A DNA stretch of 64,000 nt from Centrapalus pauciflorus (Eukaryota > Streptophyta > Magnoliopsida > Asterales > Asteraceae): positions 666,501 through 730,500 of the forward strand of contig JAANYP010006342.1 in NCBI GenBank assembly GCA_020465985.1. Reading direction: 5' to 3'. Below, in pieces: positions 48,232 to 61,550 of the stretch (position 1 is the first letter of the stretch; the number at the start of each line of letters is the position of its first letter). The notes beneath the pieces were generated by a model that saw only the letters and a program-made list of their open reading frames with translations, made no database searches and was not told where the DNA came from. Made by a program: the position numbers and the translations under genes.

Positions 48232-51200
48232 ATGGCGGCGTCATCAACTGGATTTGTGTCTAAAGCAAGGACTGCCTTCCATTCCGCCGCTGCAAAAGCC
48301 GAGAAAGTCTTCACCGATATTAAAAAATCCGATTCTTCCACCGATCTAGGTTTATCTCTTTCAAGATTCGCCTTACAATCACAATCGATGTTCACTTTTT
48401 ATTTCCTTTACTTTAATTTTATTCTTTTGGATCTTGATTCAATTTATATTAATGCATCGTTTCATACTGAAGACGACAGCGGTAAACAATCTTCAATTTC
48501 TGAGAATAACGATTCTTCTAGCGATGTGATCCTTGCAAAGGTGAGTTTGTTATGGGGAGCTAGTTATAGTCCATATCGTTTTCCGATTCAAACTTGGATC
48601 TTGATGTGCACTTTGGTAATTTGAAGAATGATCGATCAAGACAAGAAAAGAATAATAAGGAATTGGATTTTCTACTTTATGATGCTTCTCCCCTTTTTTT
48701 TTACTGGTCCGCACGTCCTTCGTGTTTACATCATCAAGACATATATGGGCCTAGTTTACAAAAGTGACCACTTTATCCATTTCTGGTTTAGTTCTTGGCT
48801 GCATCTTACTCTGGTCTTGTTGACAGGAAAAGAATCCAAGGTGGAGGCCTGAGCCAATTAAGACGAAGCAAGATTGGCAGGAGAGATTTAAAAACATAAG
48901 GTTTGGGAAAAAGGGAGTTCAAGAAGCTGATACAACTGATGACACAACAATGTCTTTTCCTATATTTGATGAAAATATGTTCCTACCAAGTGGGAGTCCT
49001 ATGCCAAAGGTAACAAAATGATTTGCTTAAGCATTGATTTTCTTACGGGCATTTGTATGAGGAAATAGTTGTGTGAATCAATCCCACTGCCGTGGTTAGT
49101 ATAATATATCTTACCCAAGAGTTCATGTCTGAGGCTGGCTAAATGGTAAATGTCTCGGCATAAACTTTTGGGCGGACACTGAGCTACATAGGAATATAGA
49201 AGCAACTTCATACTGCTGAGTTACAAAGATATCACCACAGTTTGGAAGATGAACTCATGTAAATCTTGCTGAATTTTTGAAGTAAAATACACATTTACCG
49301 AGGTTTCTTTTAACTAGTGGTTTTAAGCATATTCACCTGAAAGGTGAAGAGTTACATTTTCAATTTCATTTCCCTTGTTCGTACTTGGTAGTACAAAATT
49401 ATATGCATCACACACTCTATGATCTTTGCATTCATCAGGGAAAGTACAAATGAGAAACATAAACAATGGGTATGGACTATGGAGATTGATTCTGTTATCT
49501 TTTTGTGGCTACTTCTGAGAAATATTAAGAATTTATTTTCATTTTTCATATCGCACAACTAAAAGTTATGTTCATATCCTCTAGGAACCAGAAGGCTTGG
49601 TTTCCGAGGACTCAAATATTGATATGATACCATCAGGCACTGTGCTAAGGCAATTGGCTATTGGTGTTGAGTAAGTGAAAAATAGAAAGTATCTCTAGTT
49701 ATTAAGTTTGAGAAAAGCCAACACAATTATTGAACTAGGAGTTGATGTGCAGGACCACGAGAATGGTGAGGTCAATGAAAGATCTTCACATGTCATCAAG
49801 AGATTCATCACCTGTCAGAGAGAAAGCTGGTTTGAACTTCTCCACAGTGAAGTCATTAGTATTGAGGGATAAGGAAGATAAGAGTGAAATGGAGTTTGGT
49901 TCTAACAAGAAAGTTGTGTCTCTCATAAATTCTCTGCTTGGTGCAGGTAGATTCTTTGTTTTGGTGAATGTCTGTAGCTAGAAAAGAAATGTGTTTGCTA
50001 AGTTTACTTGTTTTGCCCCTTGATGATCTGGTCAATTCCTTGCAAGATATTTGCAGAAGGACAACTTTCTGGTAGGAAGACTAGCTGTAGGTTGGAGACA
50101 AATTCAACAATTACATCTTTGCTCAAGGACCTACATGGTGCTCCTCCTGACAGTTTTGTCATAGAGCTTGCTGAAGCCATTGGATGTTTGAAAACTCTGC
50201 GGAGAATGGCATCTTTTTGGAGCAGGGTTGTTGCAGAAGTAATTGAGTTACTGTTGTATTTTATTTTTCTGGTAACATTACCTCCGTTCACAATTGTAAA
50301 TCGGTCTCGATGCCTTCTGAACTTTTGGTGTGCAGTTGAGAAGACTATGGTGTGAAGGACAACATATTCCTGGCATTCCTGCAGATGAAATTCCAGATTT
50401 AAATTGCTGTCTCTTGTATCAGCAGTTGCAAGTCATCAATTGCTGTGTTTCTAGGAAACAGCGCCGTGCTATCGCCACAGAGTCCTTAGATTCTGTTTTA
50501 AAACAAGCCGATATTAATGTTAAAGAGTCTCCTTCAAATGGAGAAAGTGCTCTCATGTATGCTAGAGTCAGCTCTGGAGAGCTTGTACTTCGACTAGGAG
50601 CTGCTACACGATGTGAGAATTTAACAATGTTGGAAACTGGTGAACCCGTGTATGCCCCGGTTATGCAGGTTTGACAAATATCAATGCTCTATTTAGTTTG
50701 GTATTGTAAGATGCTTCCATTTCTAATGGAAGTACCTTAATTTTGTCGGTTTACAGGAAGAGCCTTTACTGACGGAAGATCTTGTCAAGGAAACAGAGGA
50801 ATTTATATTGCGCACAGGGAGGTCAGGAAAATAAATACTCAGATTTTTATTTCTTAGGAACCCATGCTGTTTCAGTTTATTTATACATAGATTTGGCTTC
50901 ACAGGCGTATTTTGTTTCAAACGGATGTATATAGGTAGACTCATCTTGGGTGAATAGGCGATGATGCTTTTTATGAGATGTCCTGTTGGAGGGTAAATTA
51001 CCAAAAGAGTGGGACCTAAATATGAGATACAAGCTTGGGTTTCTAATATTATTTAAAGGGTTAATAATTGCAAAAACCCACACTTTTACTGTTTTCACGA
51101 TTAAGTCCCTTAGCTTTTTTTCTTATTGCTCTAGTCCGTAAACAATTGTCTTATTCAAAGTATATATTTGACAAATAGGTAACCTTGGACTTTTCATCGG

Positions 51201-54035
51201 GTTAATATTAGAAAAAACCAACCATCTTTTCCCATTTTAGCGATTAAGTCCCTAAATCTTTCGATTTTACTAGTGGTGTTTTACCAGCTCATCAGGTAGC
51301 CGGTCAAGAATATATATAGTTTTGAATAAGACAATTTGTTTAGGGATTTAAATAGTCAAAACTTTTAGAGATTTAATCGCAAAAAGGGAAAGTTTATGGT
51401 TTTATTCCAACAGTAACCCTATATTAAAACTAAATTAAATTACGAACATGGAAAAAAGAGGACCATGGTTAGTCTTTTTTACACGATTAAGATCATTAAA
51501 GATGATATATCAGTAAATGGGCTCTCATATGGTGTTGGATCTCCTTGATTCAGTACTTGTGTAGTTGAGCAAAGTTTTATTGTAAACCAGGCATCACAGG
51601 TCTGAAGTGAGGAAAATAAGTTGCTTATAGAGGCATGACCTTAATTTGAATCATTGTGCATATATCTGTGTCTTGTAAGTTTGTATATTCAACACAGATA
51701 CCAATTGAGACAAATGTGAACTAACATGCTTTCGATAAGTGTAAGTTGTTTCAATGGCTTCTAGGTGAGGGTTTATCATTTGTGGCGATACTCATACAAG
51801 AAACTAAAATTTGTTGTTTCAAGCATTATAGATAACTAGCTAAAAAGATGCTAAAGACGCCATCCAATTGTATGTATCAATTTTGATTCACATGCACCCA
51901 TGTATGTTTCTTTTAATTTCAAATGAACAAAATGTAATCTATAGCATGCTAAACAGTTGACTTTTTAATATGTGTCCAGTGTTGGAGCTGGGTGCTCTCA
52001 ACTCCTTTCAGACATGCAGGCTTTCAAGGTAATTATAAGCTAAAAAGTACGGACTTAGCTTATAGAGGGAAATGTGTGTTGTATATAAATAGACGTTGGC
52101 TACTAGCTAAAGCTGTAGTGCTTTTGATCATCGTGTCTTTAGGCTGCAAATCCAGGGTGCATATTAGAAGATTTTGTTAGATGGCACTCACCCCCTGATT
52201 GGATGGAGCCAGCGACAGATGATGACGCAAAAGAATCTGTTGACGGTGATAACTTGTCTTCGAGAGGACACTTAAGTATGCGTATGCAAAAAGAAGGTAT
52301 ATATGCCCACTGTTGCTCCATGATAGAGCTCTCCCTGACTAAGATTATCATGAGCAAAGTGATTTTTCATTGTTTACTGTAGTTGTAGTGTTGTACCAAA
52401 TCATAAAATACAATTTCAAGAAATAGGGGGGCGTCTTCAAAACACAACTTTGATAACTAATTTAGTATGATATGCAGCTTGTTAATGTTTAAACACATTT
52501 AGGACATAACAGCATGGCTTGGAGAACTAATAACTCTGTTAAGATATAAGGACTATTGACTAGAAATTTCATCTAACGTTTAGCATCTTGATATGTGCAA
52601 ATGATACTGTTTTTATAATTGGTCTTTTTGGTATTTAGGGAATCTGTGGAGAGAGATCTGGGAAACTGCAAAACCTGTACCAGCTGTTAAACAGTCTCCA
52701 CTCTATGATGAAGATTTGTCTGTGTAAGTGAGATTAGTTCATTTCCATTATCAAAATCTTGATTGCTCATATGTTGTGACATGATAAAAGGTGTACAACT
52801 ATTATGTTTTGTGTCTGCAGGGAAGCCATTCTACATGGCTTAGAGGATTTCCCACCACCTGATTTCTTTGAACAACTATACGTTTCTCTTGTAAGATGTG
52901 ACTCGACATGATTAAACTTTATAATTGATGATCGGCTGTCTTCTTATTGTTGTCCTGGCAATCTTTGTGTTATTGCATTTAAAAGATGATTATTGTGTGG
53001 TTTTAATCCTGAACAGCCATCTGTCATGAATTATACTGTCATTATTGTTGAAGCCACTTTCTCAGTGTGTTGAATGATATAAATGTTTTCGATTTTCAGC
53101 TGTGTTTAGGGTGTGCTGTTGCTGAGGCCAAAACCTCAACAAATGAATACTTGTACAAGATGTTCCTTGACTGCAAAGACTACATAGTTGCTACTTGTCA
53201 AGGCAAAAGTTGGTCTGAGAAAATTGATGATATATGTCAGGTATCTTATTGTTGCTACTTAATGTTCCCTTTGTTTCCAGCTTAATTTTGCCATTTTTGA
53301 CATGTTAAGTAACATAGCCATATACATTTTGTATGATGATCCTGACATCAAAGTAGTTTAGAAAATTTTAGGCCAAATCCTCCTAATTGATATCAGTTCT
53401 TTCATAGTTTCATCACTTATTGGCCTATATCCAATTTGGGTCCTTTAAATTTTTTTTTTTCTTTGTATTAGCTATCATGTTTTAAGAAGTGATTCCTAAA
53501 TGTGTTAAAAACTATCCTATCCCTATGAATGTCAATACCAGTGAATATAGATAAAACGTCCAGGCCTTTTATCTTTCCTTTACGGATGTATAATTCTGAA
53601 TGATTTATAGCACTTCACTCGATCCTTTGTGTCGATATTACACTGGGAATGTGTTATAGCCTGTTTCATGTATGTATGTATGCATACGTGCGTGTATTCA
53701 TTTTTAATTTTTTTTTCTGGTGATAGGTATATGACACGGTGGTGATGATGGTATTGAACCCTGATGAGCTCATAAGGCTCACAAAACATCAGCAACCTGA
53801 AGATACTCCTACAGCTGGTGAACAAAAAGGTCGATTTAGAAGGCTAAGCTTTGTCTTTGGTAACAAGGAGAAGAGCCTCGGGAAAACGCCGCCAAAAGAC
53901 TCAAAAAACGGAGAAGAGAACCCATTACGCCAATCCTTCTCATCGATGTTTTCAAAGAAACCACCGAAGGCCGGGAATGCATCCCCAGCCGAGAAACCAG
54001 TTGGTTCGGTTCAAAATGATTGGATAGATGTATAA
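48232..54035 (+). CDS. Rab3 GTPase-activating protein catalytic subunit homologue (678 aa)
   Basis: Fourteen exons join in frame: 48232..48349, 48473..48540, 48827..49009, 49585..49670, 49753..49946, 50057..50238, 50336..50668, 50757..50821, 51980..52028, 52143..52296, 52639..52723, 52821..52890, 53100..53240 and 53727..54035. The product is 678 aa. The diagnostic part is the Rab3GAP catalytic-subunit domain, with GCILEDFVRWHSPPDW (about residues 431-446) and the preceding VGAGCSQLLSDMQAFK. In animals this subunit, with RAB3GAP2, regulates Rab3/Rab18 and influences autophagy; the plant protein is an orthologous family member of less defined role. The extreme N-terminus (STGFVSKARTAFHSAAAKAE) could form an amphipathic helix, and the C-terminal tail is basic and Ser/Lys-rich. 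Intron 1 is 123 nt with no in-frame stop, so its retention would add 41 residues. Intron 8 (1158 bp) contains fold-back elements. Confidence 0.92.
51058..51417. mobile_element. nested fold-back elements in Rab3GAP intron 8
   Basis: An outer left end 'gggttaataattgcaaaaacc' (51058) is followed by a second left end 'gggttaatattagaaaaaacc' (about 51199). A shared right arm ends 'ggttttattccaacagtaaccct'. Both arms hold 'gattaagtccct' or its complement. It is the same family as 19696-20082. Confidence 0.7.
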
Positions 54036-54212
54036 TCATTCTTCACTCTAGATTTAATTGTAAATTTTCTACAAATAATGAGCTAAAATTTAATTTATTG
54101 TTGATGGGGAGTGACAGATTCTGTTTTCATACACAACCAAGTAACTGTATATTATCGTCAAAAGACAGTTACATGAATGAAACTGTGCCGTCCTTGAAAG
54201 TTCTGCACATAT

Positions 54213-54823
54213 CTATTTTTGAAATTTTGTCTTTTTCGATTCTGAACTCAACGGCATGCTTCTTTCCTCGTTAGGCTTTTGATCTTCTGTACTTGCATCA
54301 TCAGATTGGAGATCCTTCAAGACGATTTCTGGCACCACAAAGTTGGCGATCCAGTAAAGAAAGAGGAATGCTGCACTGTCAACCAGGTACGGCATAAGAA
54401 ACCTCGAAACTATATCAAAGTTCAAAAACATGGAATGCGCAAGCAGCCAGCTGAGGCACATGTAAATGCATAAACACTGAAACAAGTGGTGCCGGTAATA
54501 ATCCGTAAATAAAATATGTTATCGGGACAAGTGGATGGATGATCTTGAAGCGAAACAAGTAAGCGGGTATAGTTAAAAATGCAATAGAAATAAGGTAGAA
54601 AGTAAAGAAACCTTGTTGGAATCAAGACGGAGAGATCTGGGGTCGGGGTGACTGGTGAACTGACGGTGGCAAGAACCACCAGATGAGACGAGGCGATGGG
54701 CATGAGCCTAGTCCTCCGAGTCGCAGGTGGTGGTGCGTGTGTAGAAAAACGGTGGAGCTTGTGGTTCAAATTGGGGAGTGGTGGTGGTGGAGTATGTGAT
54801 TGGTGGTGGAGTATAGATTTCAT
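54213..54823 (-). CDS. Small hypothetical membrane protein, possibly plastid-targeted (149 aa)
   Basis: I do not recognise the family. Minus-strand exons 54612..54823 and 54213..54450 join in frame (ACAAG|gtttct ... gcctcag|CTGG) to give 149 aa. The N-terminal ~70 residues are rich in Ser, Thr, Pro, His and Arg with almost no acidic residues, as in a chloroplast transit peptide. The second exon has hydrophobic segments around SWLLAHSMFLNFDIVSRF and SAAFLFLYWIANFVV, then a hydrophilic tail rich in Glu, Ser and Lys. The gene is convergent with the Rab3GAP gene, with stop codons only about 180 bp apart, so the 3' UTRs may overlap. The exon junction is inferred; reading straight through exon 1 stops soon after (54422), so that unspliced form is the main alternative. 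Confidence 0.5.
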
Positions 54824-54835
54824 CTTTTTCAAATT

Positions 54836-55322
54836 TCAGTTTGATTTCCAGAAACACAAAGCATATGTTATTCGGCCTTCTGGTTGGCTTGTGGATAATG
54901 TTTTCAGGGTCTATGTTATCTTGGATATTGGGTGGGTATCACGTGCCTATCCACGTGACTTTTGTTTTTCATTTTTTAGTACTTTGTTAATACGATTCTA
55001 CAACGCTATCGAATTTGTAGCTCAACGATAACAGGTGTAAAGAAAAACTTCATGGTTGACAAAAAATGTAGATCTAAGAGTAAGATTAGATGGATGCATG
55101 TTTTGTCATACCTGTAAGATTAGATGGGTGAATGTGATGAATTATCATATAATTATGATAAATAATCATTGTTATTATGAAAATACAATGCAACTATAAA
55201 AAGAAATGACACTTTTTTTTTTTTTTTTTTAATTTTTTTCCTCTTTTGATTACCAATCTTTATTTTTCTAATCACGTGGCTTTGAAAGTGTACTTTTGAT
55301 GGGTCTCAATTTCTATGAACCC

Positions 55323-55373
<51 letters not shown>

Positions 55374-55695
55374 AAATGTTTAATTTTAATTAATAAATAG
55401 AAAAATGGAAAATGCATGGAAGATCGTATATATGCGGTATATATGCAGTTTAATTTACTCATAAAAAGATATATTACAAATTTATATATTATTATATAAA
55501 ATATAACGGAACACCTTTATTTATGTAATTAGTACTTATTACAATTAACATTAAACCATCATTTACGTATGGTTTCATATATTAAAAAATATATAATATA
55601 AGCAACCAATATATAACTAGCTGATCACAATTATTCACCAATATTATCATATATGACTGCCATGCACAACGTAATTATACCATGCATGCATGCAC
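54836..55695. other. intergenic DNA between the small membrane gene and the glycine-rich gene
   Basis: No gene seen. It holds the 5' flank of one minus-strand gene and the 3' region of the next. A poly(T) tract lies at 55211-55231. Confidence 0.45.
55327..55372. repeat. (CT)n(AT)n microsatellite
   Basis: A CT array passes directly into a TA array. Confidence 0.95.
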
Positions 55696-56118
55696 TCATG
55701 GAAACCCACCACCACCAAAACCTCCACCTGATCCACCACCAAATCCACCGCCACCAAGCCCACCTCCACCTCCACCTCCCAATCCTCCACCACCACCACC
55801 TCCTCCAATCCCAGATCCACCTCCGAAACCACCACCTGCTCCTCCTCCATATCCACCTCCCAATCCACCACCACCACCGCCGCCTCCTCCTCCACCACCT
55901 CCTCCTCCTCCTCCCAATCCAGAACCACCTCCGAATCCACCTCCAGCACCATAACCAGCACCTCCTCCTAAACCACCACCACCACCGTATCCACCAAGTC
56001 CACCACCATAGAATGACTTTTCGTCTCTGAAAGAATTCTCGGAACTCAGCTTCCGAGCAGTGGAGGTACAAACAACAACACCAAAAACAAAAAGAAGAAG
56101 TAATTTTGAAGAAGCCAT
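55696..56118 (-). CDS. Glycine-rich cell-wall-type protein (140 aa)
   Basis: A single exon encodes 140 aa. Residues 1-21 (MASSKLLLLFVFGVVVCTST then A) form a signal peptide, and the next ~20 residues (RKLSSENSFRDEKSF) are charged. The rest is almost entirely glycine in GGX and GGGX blocks with Leu, Phe, Tyr and Ser as spacers, including a run of 17 Gly. This is the layout of class I glycine-rich proteins, which are secreted and associate with the cell wall. It lacks the Cys-rich tail of other GRP classes and any RNA-binding domain. The 5' UTR is a GAA/GAT-type purine repeat, and a TATA box lies 77 bp upstream of the ATG. The opposite strand gives a proline-rich open frame that is only a shadow of the glycine codons. 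Confidence 0.9.
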   Translation of the reverse strand: MASSKLLLLFVFGVVVCTSTARKLSSENSFRDEKSFYGGGLGGYGGGGGLGGGAGYGAGGGFGGGSGLGGGGGGGGGGGGGGGGGLGGGYGGGAGGGFGGGSGIGGGGGGGGLGGGGGGGLGGGGFGGGSGGGFGGGGFP

Positions 56119-56194
56119 TTTCGGATGAAGAAGATGAAGATGAAGATGATGATGATGGATGAATGGCTGATGTTAGCTAGCTAGCTGCATCATG

Positions 56195-56202
56195 TATTTA
56201 TA
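56195..56202 (-). promoter_or_regulatory. TATA box of the glycine-rich protein gene
   Basis: The minus strand reads TATAAATA 77 bp upstream of the start codon, a standard plant core-promoter spacing. Confidence 0.75.
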
Positions 56203-56606
56203 CAAGATAGAAATGATGAAAACATGCAAGAAACACTTGTACAGTACAAGTGACTATATAATCATTAATTAACAAGATCGATCGAATAGCTAGCTAGATG
56301 GAGTGTAGCTAGGTTTGAATAAATAAATTAAATGCAAAAGTTATGGATATAAATGGGGTTCTTGCAATTGCATTCGATCCCCCAACCGTCTCTTTGACAT
56401 ATTCCACGAGAGGAGTTTAACAAGACTTCAACTACCCTGCCCTACAAGACAACTACGTACAAGTGGAGTAAACCTATGGCCGTTCTTTTGGGTGTGCAAA
56501 AGTCCCAAAACTTATGGGGGCCTCCTTGTGCAACATCCATCATATATACTTAATTATGTAGTCTTAAGTGTCTACATACATACATACATACACACACACA
56601 CATATA

Positions 56607-56852
56607 GAGGGAGGTTCAATGAAAAACCACAATGCACCTGAAAACTTGTGAAAACCGCACTGCACCACTACAAATATATCAAATTCTCCGCGTGATGCAT
56701 CAAAATCCCGCGTGATGCATCAAAATCCCGCGTGATGCATCACCTTATTTACGATCATGTCACCGCGTTTTTCATTAAATGCACCAAATCGGACGGTATG
56801 CGTAGGTTTTCATGGTTTTCACGTGCATAGTGGTTTTCCATTGAACCCACCC
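56607..56852. mobile_element. inverted-end element F (GTTCAATG type, ~246 bp)
   Basis: Ends GAGGGAGGTTCAATGAAAAA and CCATTGAACCCACCCT are inverted. It follows a (TA)/(CA) microsatellite (56575-56606). Inside are three tandem copies of a 20-bp unit 'cgcgtgatgcatcaaaatcc' (about 56692-56750). It is the same family as element C (60371-60638). A partial second end 'gggttcaatggaaaatatcccg' follows directly at 56853. Confidence 0.75.
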
Positions 56853-56869
56853 TGGGTTCAATGGAAAAT

Positions 56870-58649
56870 ATCCCGTTAATATATGCTTTAAAAAAATTAT
56901 ATAAATATGTATAGTATAATTCATATACACATTAAGATATATTCTTAATCCAATAAAAATTGTAAAAATATAATTATTTATCGGTTATAATTTAACGGGA
57001 CAAAATCCCATATATTACACCTTTATACATTAGTCACTAATGAAATCACTGTTCATAAGTGAGTTTTGCTATTTTGTTCCTCTCAAATCAACATAAAAAA
57101 AAAAAAATTTATAAACGAGTTTTGCTAATATGTGCTAGAGATAGAAATATATGTATTAATTATATTTTATTGTGCTAAAATGTACTAGAAGAAGCTTTTG
57201 TTAAACACTATTTAGTGGTGAGTTTGCTAAAGTGTGCTTATACATATTTTTTTATTAATTATATGTAAATTATATAATGAGAATATTTCATGTTTTTATA
57301 TTTTTTTTGATTTAAAATTTAATATATTAAAATTCTAATTAATTTTTAGACATTTTGAAAAAAAGATTTATTTTGGTTATAACAATTTTAGTGTTTTATA
57401 ATGTCTTATTTTGGTATCTTTGTGATTACTTAAAAAAATCAACTTTATTATAAATTCACTTTAACATAATGTTTGATTAATTCTAACAAGTTTATAATGT
57501 TTAGTTTATTAAATATTTTTATATTAATAACATTATTAATTCAAATATTGACCACACCAATAAAAAAAACTCAGAAAATATATTGTTTTACTATATTATT
57601 AGTTTATCGTCATTTTGAGTTAAAGTATCATAACTTTTGTTTATTGTAATAACTACGATAAATGATAAACGTGTGTTTTGTAGCTAATGTCATGTGCTTT
57701 TATATGCGTGTGTGTTATTTGGTTGGTGATTAGTTTTTTGTTCAACCTATTCAATTTATTATTTAATTTAAATTAGTATAACTTTAATAGATATTTTTAT
57801 GTTTAATGTTAAATTTTTATTATTAATTAGTTTATAAATAAAATATGACTTAATCGTTTAAACTATATTCATTAAAGTACAAAAAATACATAGGTATATA
57901 TCCGTCGCAACGCACGGACACCACGTAACTTGTTCTTAACAATTTTAATATATAATGATTGATTTAAGCTATCAATTTTCATTTATCACTAACCTTTAAG
58001 CCTGTTATTCCTACTTATGTACAATATAAACTTGTAAGTTTTCCGGTCATAATCTTCCAATTAACCTGTAAAAATTAAGTATTAAAATGATCAATTATTT
58101 CAATAAGAATATCAGTTCACTTTTATTAATTGAACATCAGATGCCTCTGATCAATTCGCATTAATCAGTTTAATTTGTGCTTATATATTATGTACAAATT
58201 TAAAATTAAGTATTAACATTGTCATTGGCCGAGAACTAGCGCGCATTGAGTTCAAAGACGTTATCACTGGTAGACTCAAATTTATTTGATCACGTTGTAA
58301 GATACATCTATATTCGTGTTAAGAGTAGACAACGGATATTTTAGGTTCGTTATAAGCAATATATCTTGTAGATCTTATATGAACATGCATGATCGATGTG
58401 CTTTAGAGCCAAAACACATACCGTTGGTTTCTACAAAACTTCATGGACAATCGTGATTAGGTGGGAACAATCTAAGGATGGATGGCCTTTGGGAAGTTTA
58501 CGTCTAGTCACCAAAATCAAAATAGTGATCGAAAAGAAAGATCGAAGGTAAAGCACAATAAATTCCATCAGTACCTCGTAGGTAAATTAAGCGTGTTTGG
58601 ACAAGTGCAATCCAATGATGGGCGATCCTCCACTAGGAAGTTCTTGCAG
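56870..58649. other. AT-rich intergenic DNA, no gene seen
   Basis: No coding signal. A 'cgtcgcaacgcacggacacc' word at 57903 resembles sequence near Helitron 3' ends, but no full terminus is present. An open frame at 58482-58667 has no recognisable content. Confidence 0.4.
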
Positions 58650-59330
58650 CACTATAAGAAAAAATAACTTTTAGAAACCACAAAAGTCGTCTCAAAACAT
58701 CAAAAATTCGTTCCAAAAAGATTTTAGAAACAAAAATTTGGTCCCTATAAGATTCACTTGATACAAAACTGTGTGGTCTCTAAAAGAAATTACTTTTTGG
58801 GACAGCTTGTTGTCTCTAAAAATAATTTTTTATTATAATAATTAATTACTTTCTGTGACCACATGTTGTCGAAGACAATTAATTATTTGATAAATTATTT
58901 ACTTTTTGAGACAATTTATCATCTCAAAAGGTAACTGACATATAAAAAATAATGGTTACTTTTTGTAGCCATATGTTATCCCAAAAAGTAAATAATAATA
59001 TACACAGATAATTTTCTTTTTTCTTAATTTACCAGTAGTTTCAACTTTCAACTATTCAGAAATTAACATAAAATTTTCATCTTCATAAAACAATAAACCA
59101 ATATACAAAGTTTGTTAATATCTTATAATCATTAACATTCAACGTTAAACTAACAAATCAACTAATATTCAAAGTTGTTAAACGAACTACCTACCATCGT
59201 CCGAGTCTTCCTCAACATCGTCCAAGTCTTCCTCATCGACATTGTCAAATTGTTGTGATTTTTGATTTTCTTTATAGGCATTGTAGTCAAATTGCGGTGC
59301 TGACATTGATACAAATGGTTATATGTTGGC
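58650..59330 (+). mobile_element. CACTA (En/Spm) transposon 5' end with decayed interior
   Basis: The element starts CACTATAAGAAAAAATAAC, a CACTA terminus, followed by subterminal repeats of a 'ttttgggacaacttgttgtctc' type word in both orientations up to about 59000. A minus-strand acidic frame at 59187-59306 (VDEEDLDDVEEDSDDGR then stop) might be the tail of a transposon protein. No matching 3' terminus is seen, so the right limit is open. Confidence 0.55.
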
Positions 59331-59586
59331 AATGTTAAAATTAGAAATTATACTTGAGAAGTATGTAGTCAAGTCTTTATAACGTTACGTTTAAACTTTC
59401 GTCCACGTCCAATGTTGTGACCATGTTGTTTATTGGAAAGCATAGTCAAGTTGGGAAATCGAAGATCTGACCATATTAGAGTCAACCATATTGTTTATTG
59501 GAAAGCATAGTGTTACATATACTTCAGTAAGAAATTAGAAATTTAAAATTAAATTAATGTTATGATTACAAACTATTCAAAATCAT

Positions 59587-59590
<4 letters not shown>

Positions 59591-59674
<84 letters not shown>
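59591..59674. repeat. (TA)n array
   Basis: Uninterrupted TA dinucleotides. Confidence 0.95.
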
Positions 59675-59676
<2 letters not shown>

Positions 59677-59799
59677 CTTGTTAGTAATTAATAATCACAA
59701 ATAGAAACTATTAACATTTGTTAATTATATTTTGATATATATTGTATGAGTTTATTTCCATAATTTTTTATTTTTTCAAAAAAATATATGAGTTATATA

Positions 59800-60779
<980 letters not shown>

Positions 60780-60843
60780 GTGAAATCATAAATAAGTTTT
60801 ATAAGACAAAATAATCAAATAGAGTACATAAGTTATAAATTCT

Positions 60844-61353
60844 AGGGATAACTATGGAATAAACCCCCAACATGTCAGCTTTTTGTGATTAAAACCCCAA
60901 ACCATTTTTCGTTGCATAGAATACCCCGAACTAACTAAAAATCAGTAAATCAATGTTTTATCAATGGGTAACCGGTTATAAATCCTACGTGGACCGGTAA
61001 ATAACCTACGTGTAATAAATTTTAATTGTTGAAACTGTTTGCCAAATATTACACATCATTTAAATCCCTGTTGATAATTTTTAATTGTATTTTTTAAACG
61101 GGATTACATCATCAACGGGGGTTTAAATGATGTGTAATACTTGACAACCGGTTTCAACAATTAAAAATTATTCCACGTAGGTTATTTATCGGTCCACGTA
61201 GGATTAATAACTGGTTTCAACCGGTTACCCATTGGTAAAACATTGATTTACTGATTTTTAGTTAGTTTGGGGTTTTCTATACAACGAAAAATAGTTTGGG
61301 GTTTTAATCCCAAAAAACTGACAAGTTTGAGGTTTTTTTATGCAATTATCCCT
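60844..61353. mobile_element. long fold-back element with 7-bp target duplication (510 bp)
   Basis: Arms of roughly 240 bp are inverted copies. The left starts AGGGATAACTATGGAATAAA, the right ends TTTTTATGCAATTATCCCT, and matching blocks such as 'cctacgtggaccggtaaata' and 'tatttatcggtccacgtagg' lie between. The flanks are AAATTCT on both sides (60837-60843 and 61354-61360). Probably a Mutator-like non-autonomous element; no coding sequence. Confidence 0.8.
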
Positions 61354-61550
61354 AAATTCTTTTCAATATGGATTTGTCAAAATCATATGTTTCATCTTCA
61401 TGGTTTGGTTCAAATTAATTGCATGTTAATTTCGACTTGAACTTAAAGAATCACGTCGACGTTACTACATTAGCGTTGTAACATGAGGCTGACTTGGTCT
61501 TATTATTTGTGGTCAATTGTCTCTTATAACAACGTAACTATACCTAACTT

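Noticed and set aside
55682..55954. Plus-strand proline-rich frame (PPPPKPPP type) resembling an extensin
   Set aside because: It is the exact complement of the glycine-rich gene on the minus strand, which has a signal peptide, start context and TATA box. The proline frame has none of these.
56690..56750. Three regularly repeated 20-bp units, CRISPR-like at first glance
   Set aside because: They are back-to-back tandem copies without spacers, inside a plant transposable element.
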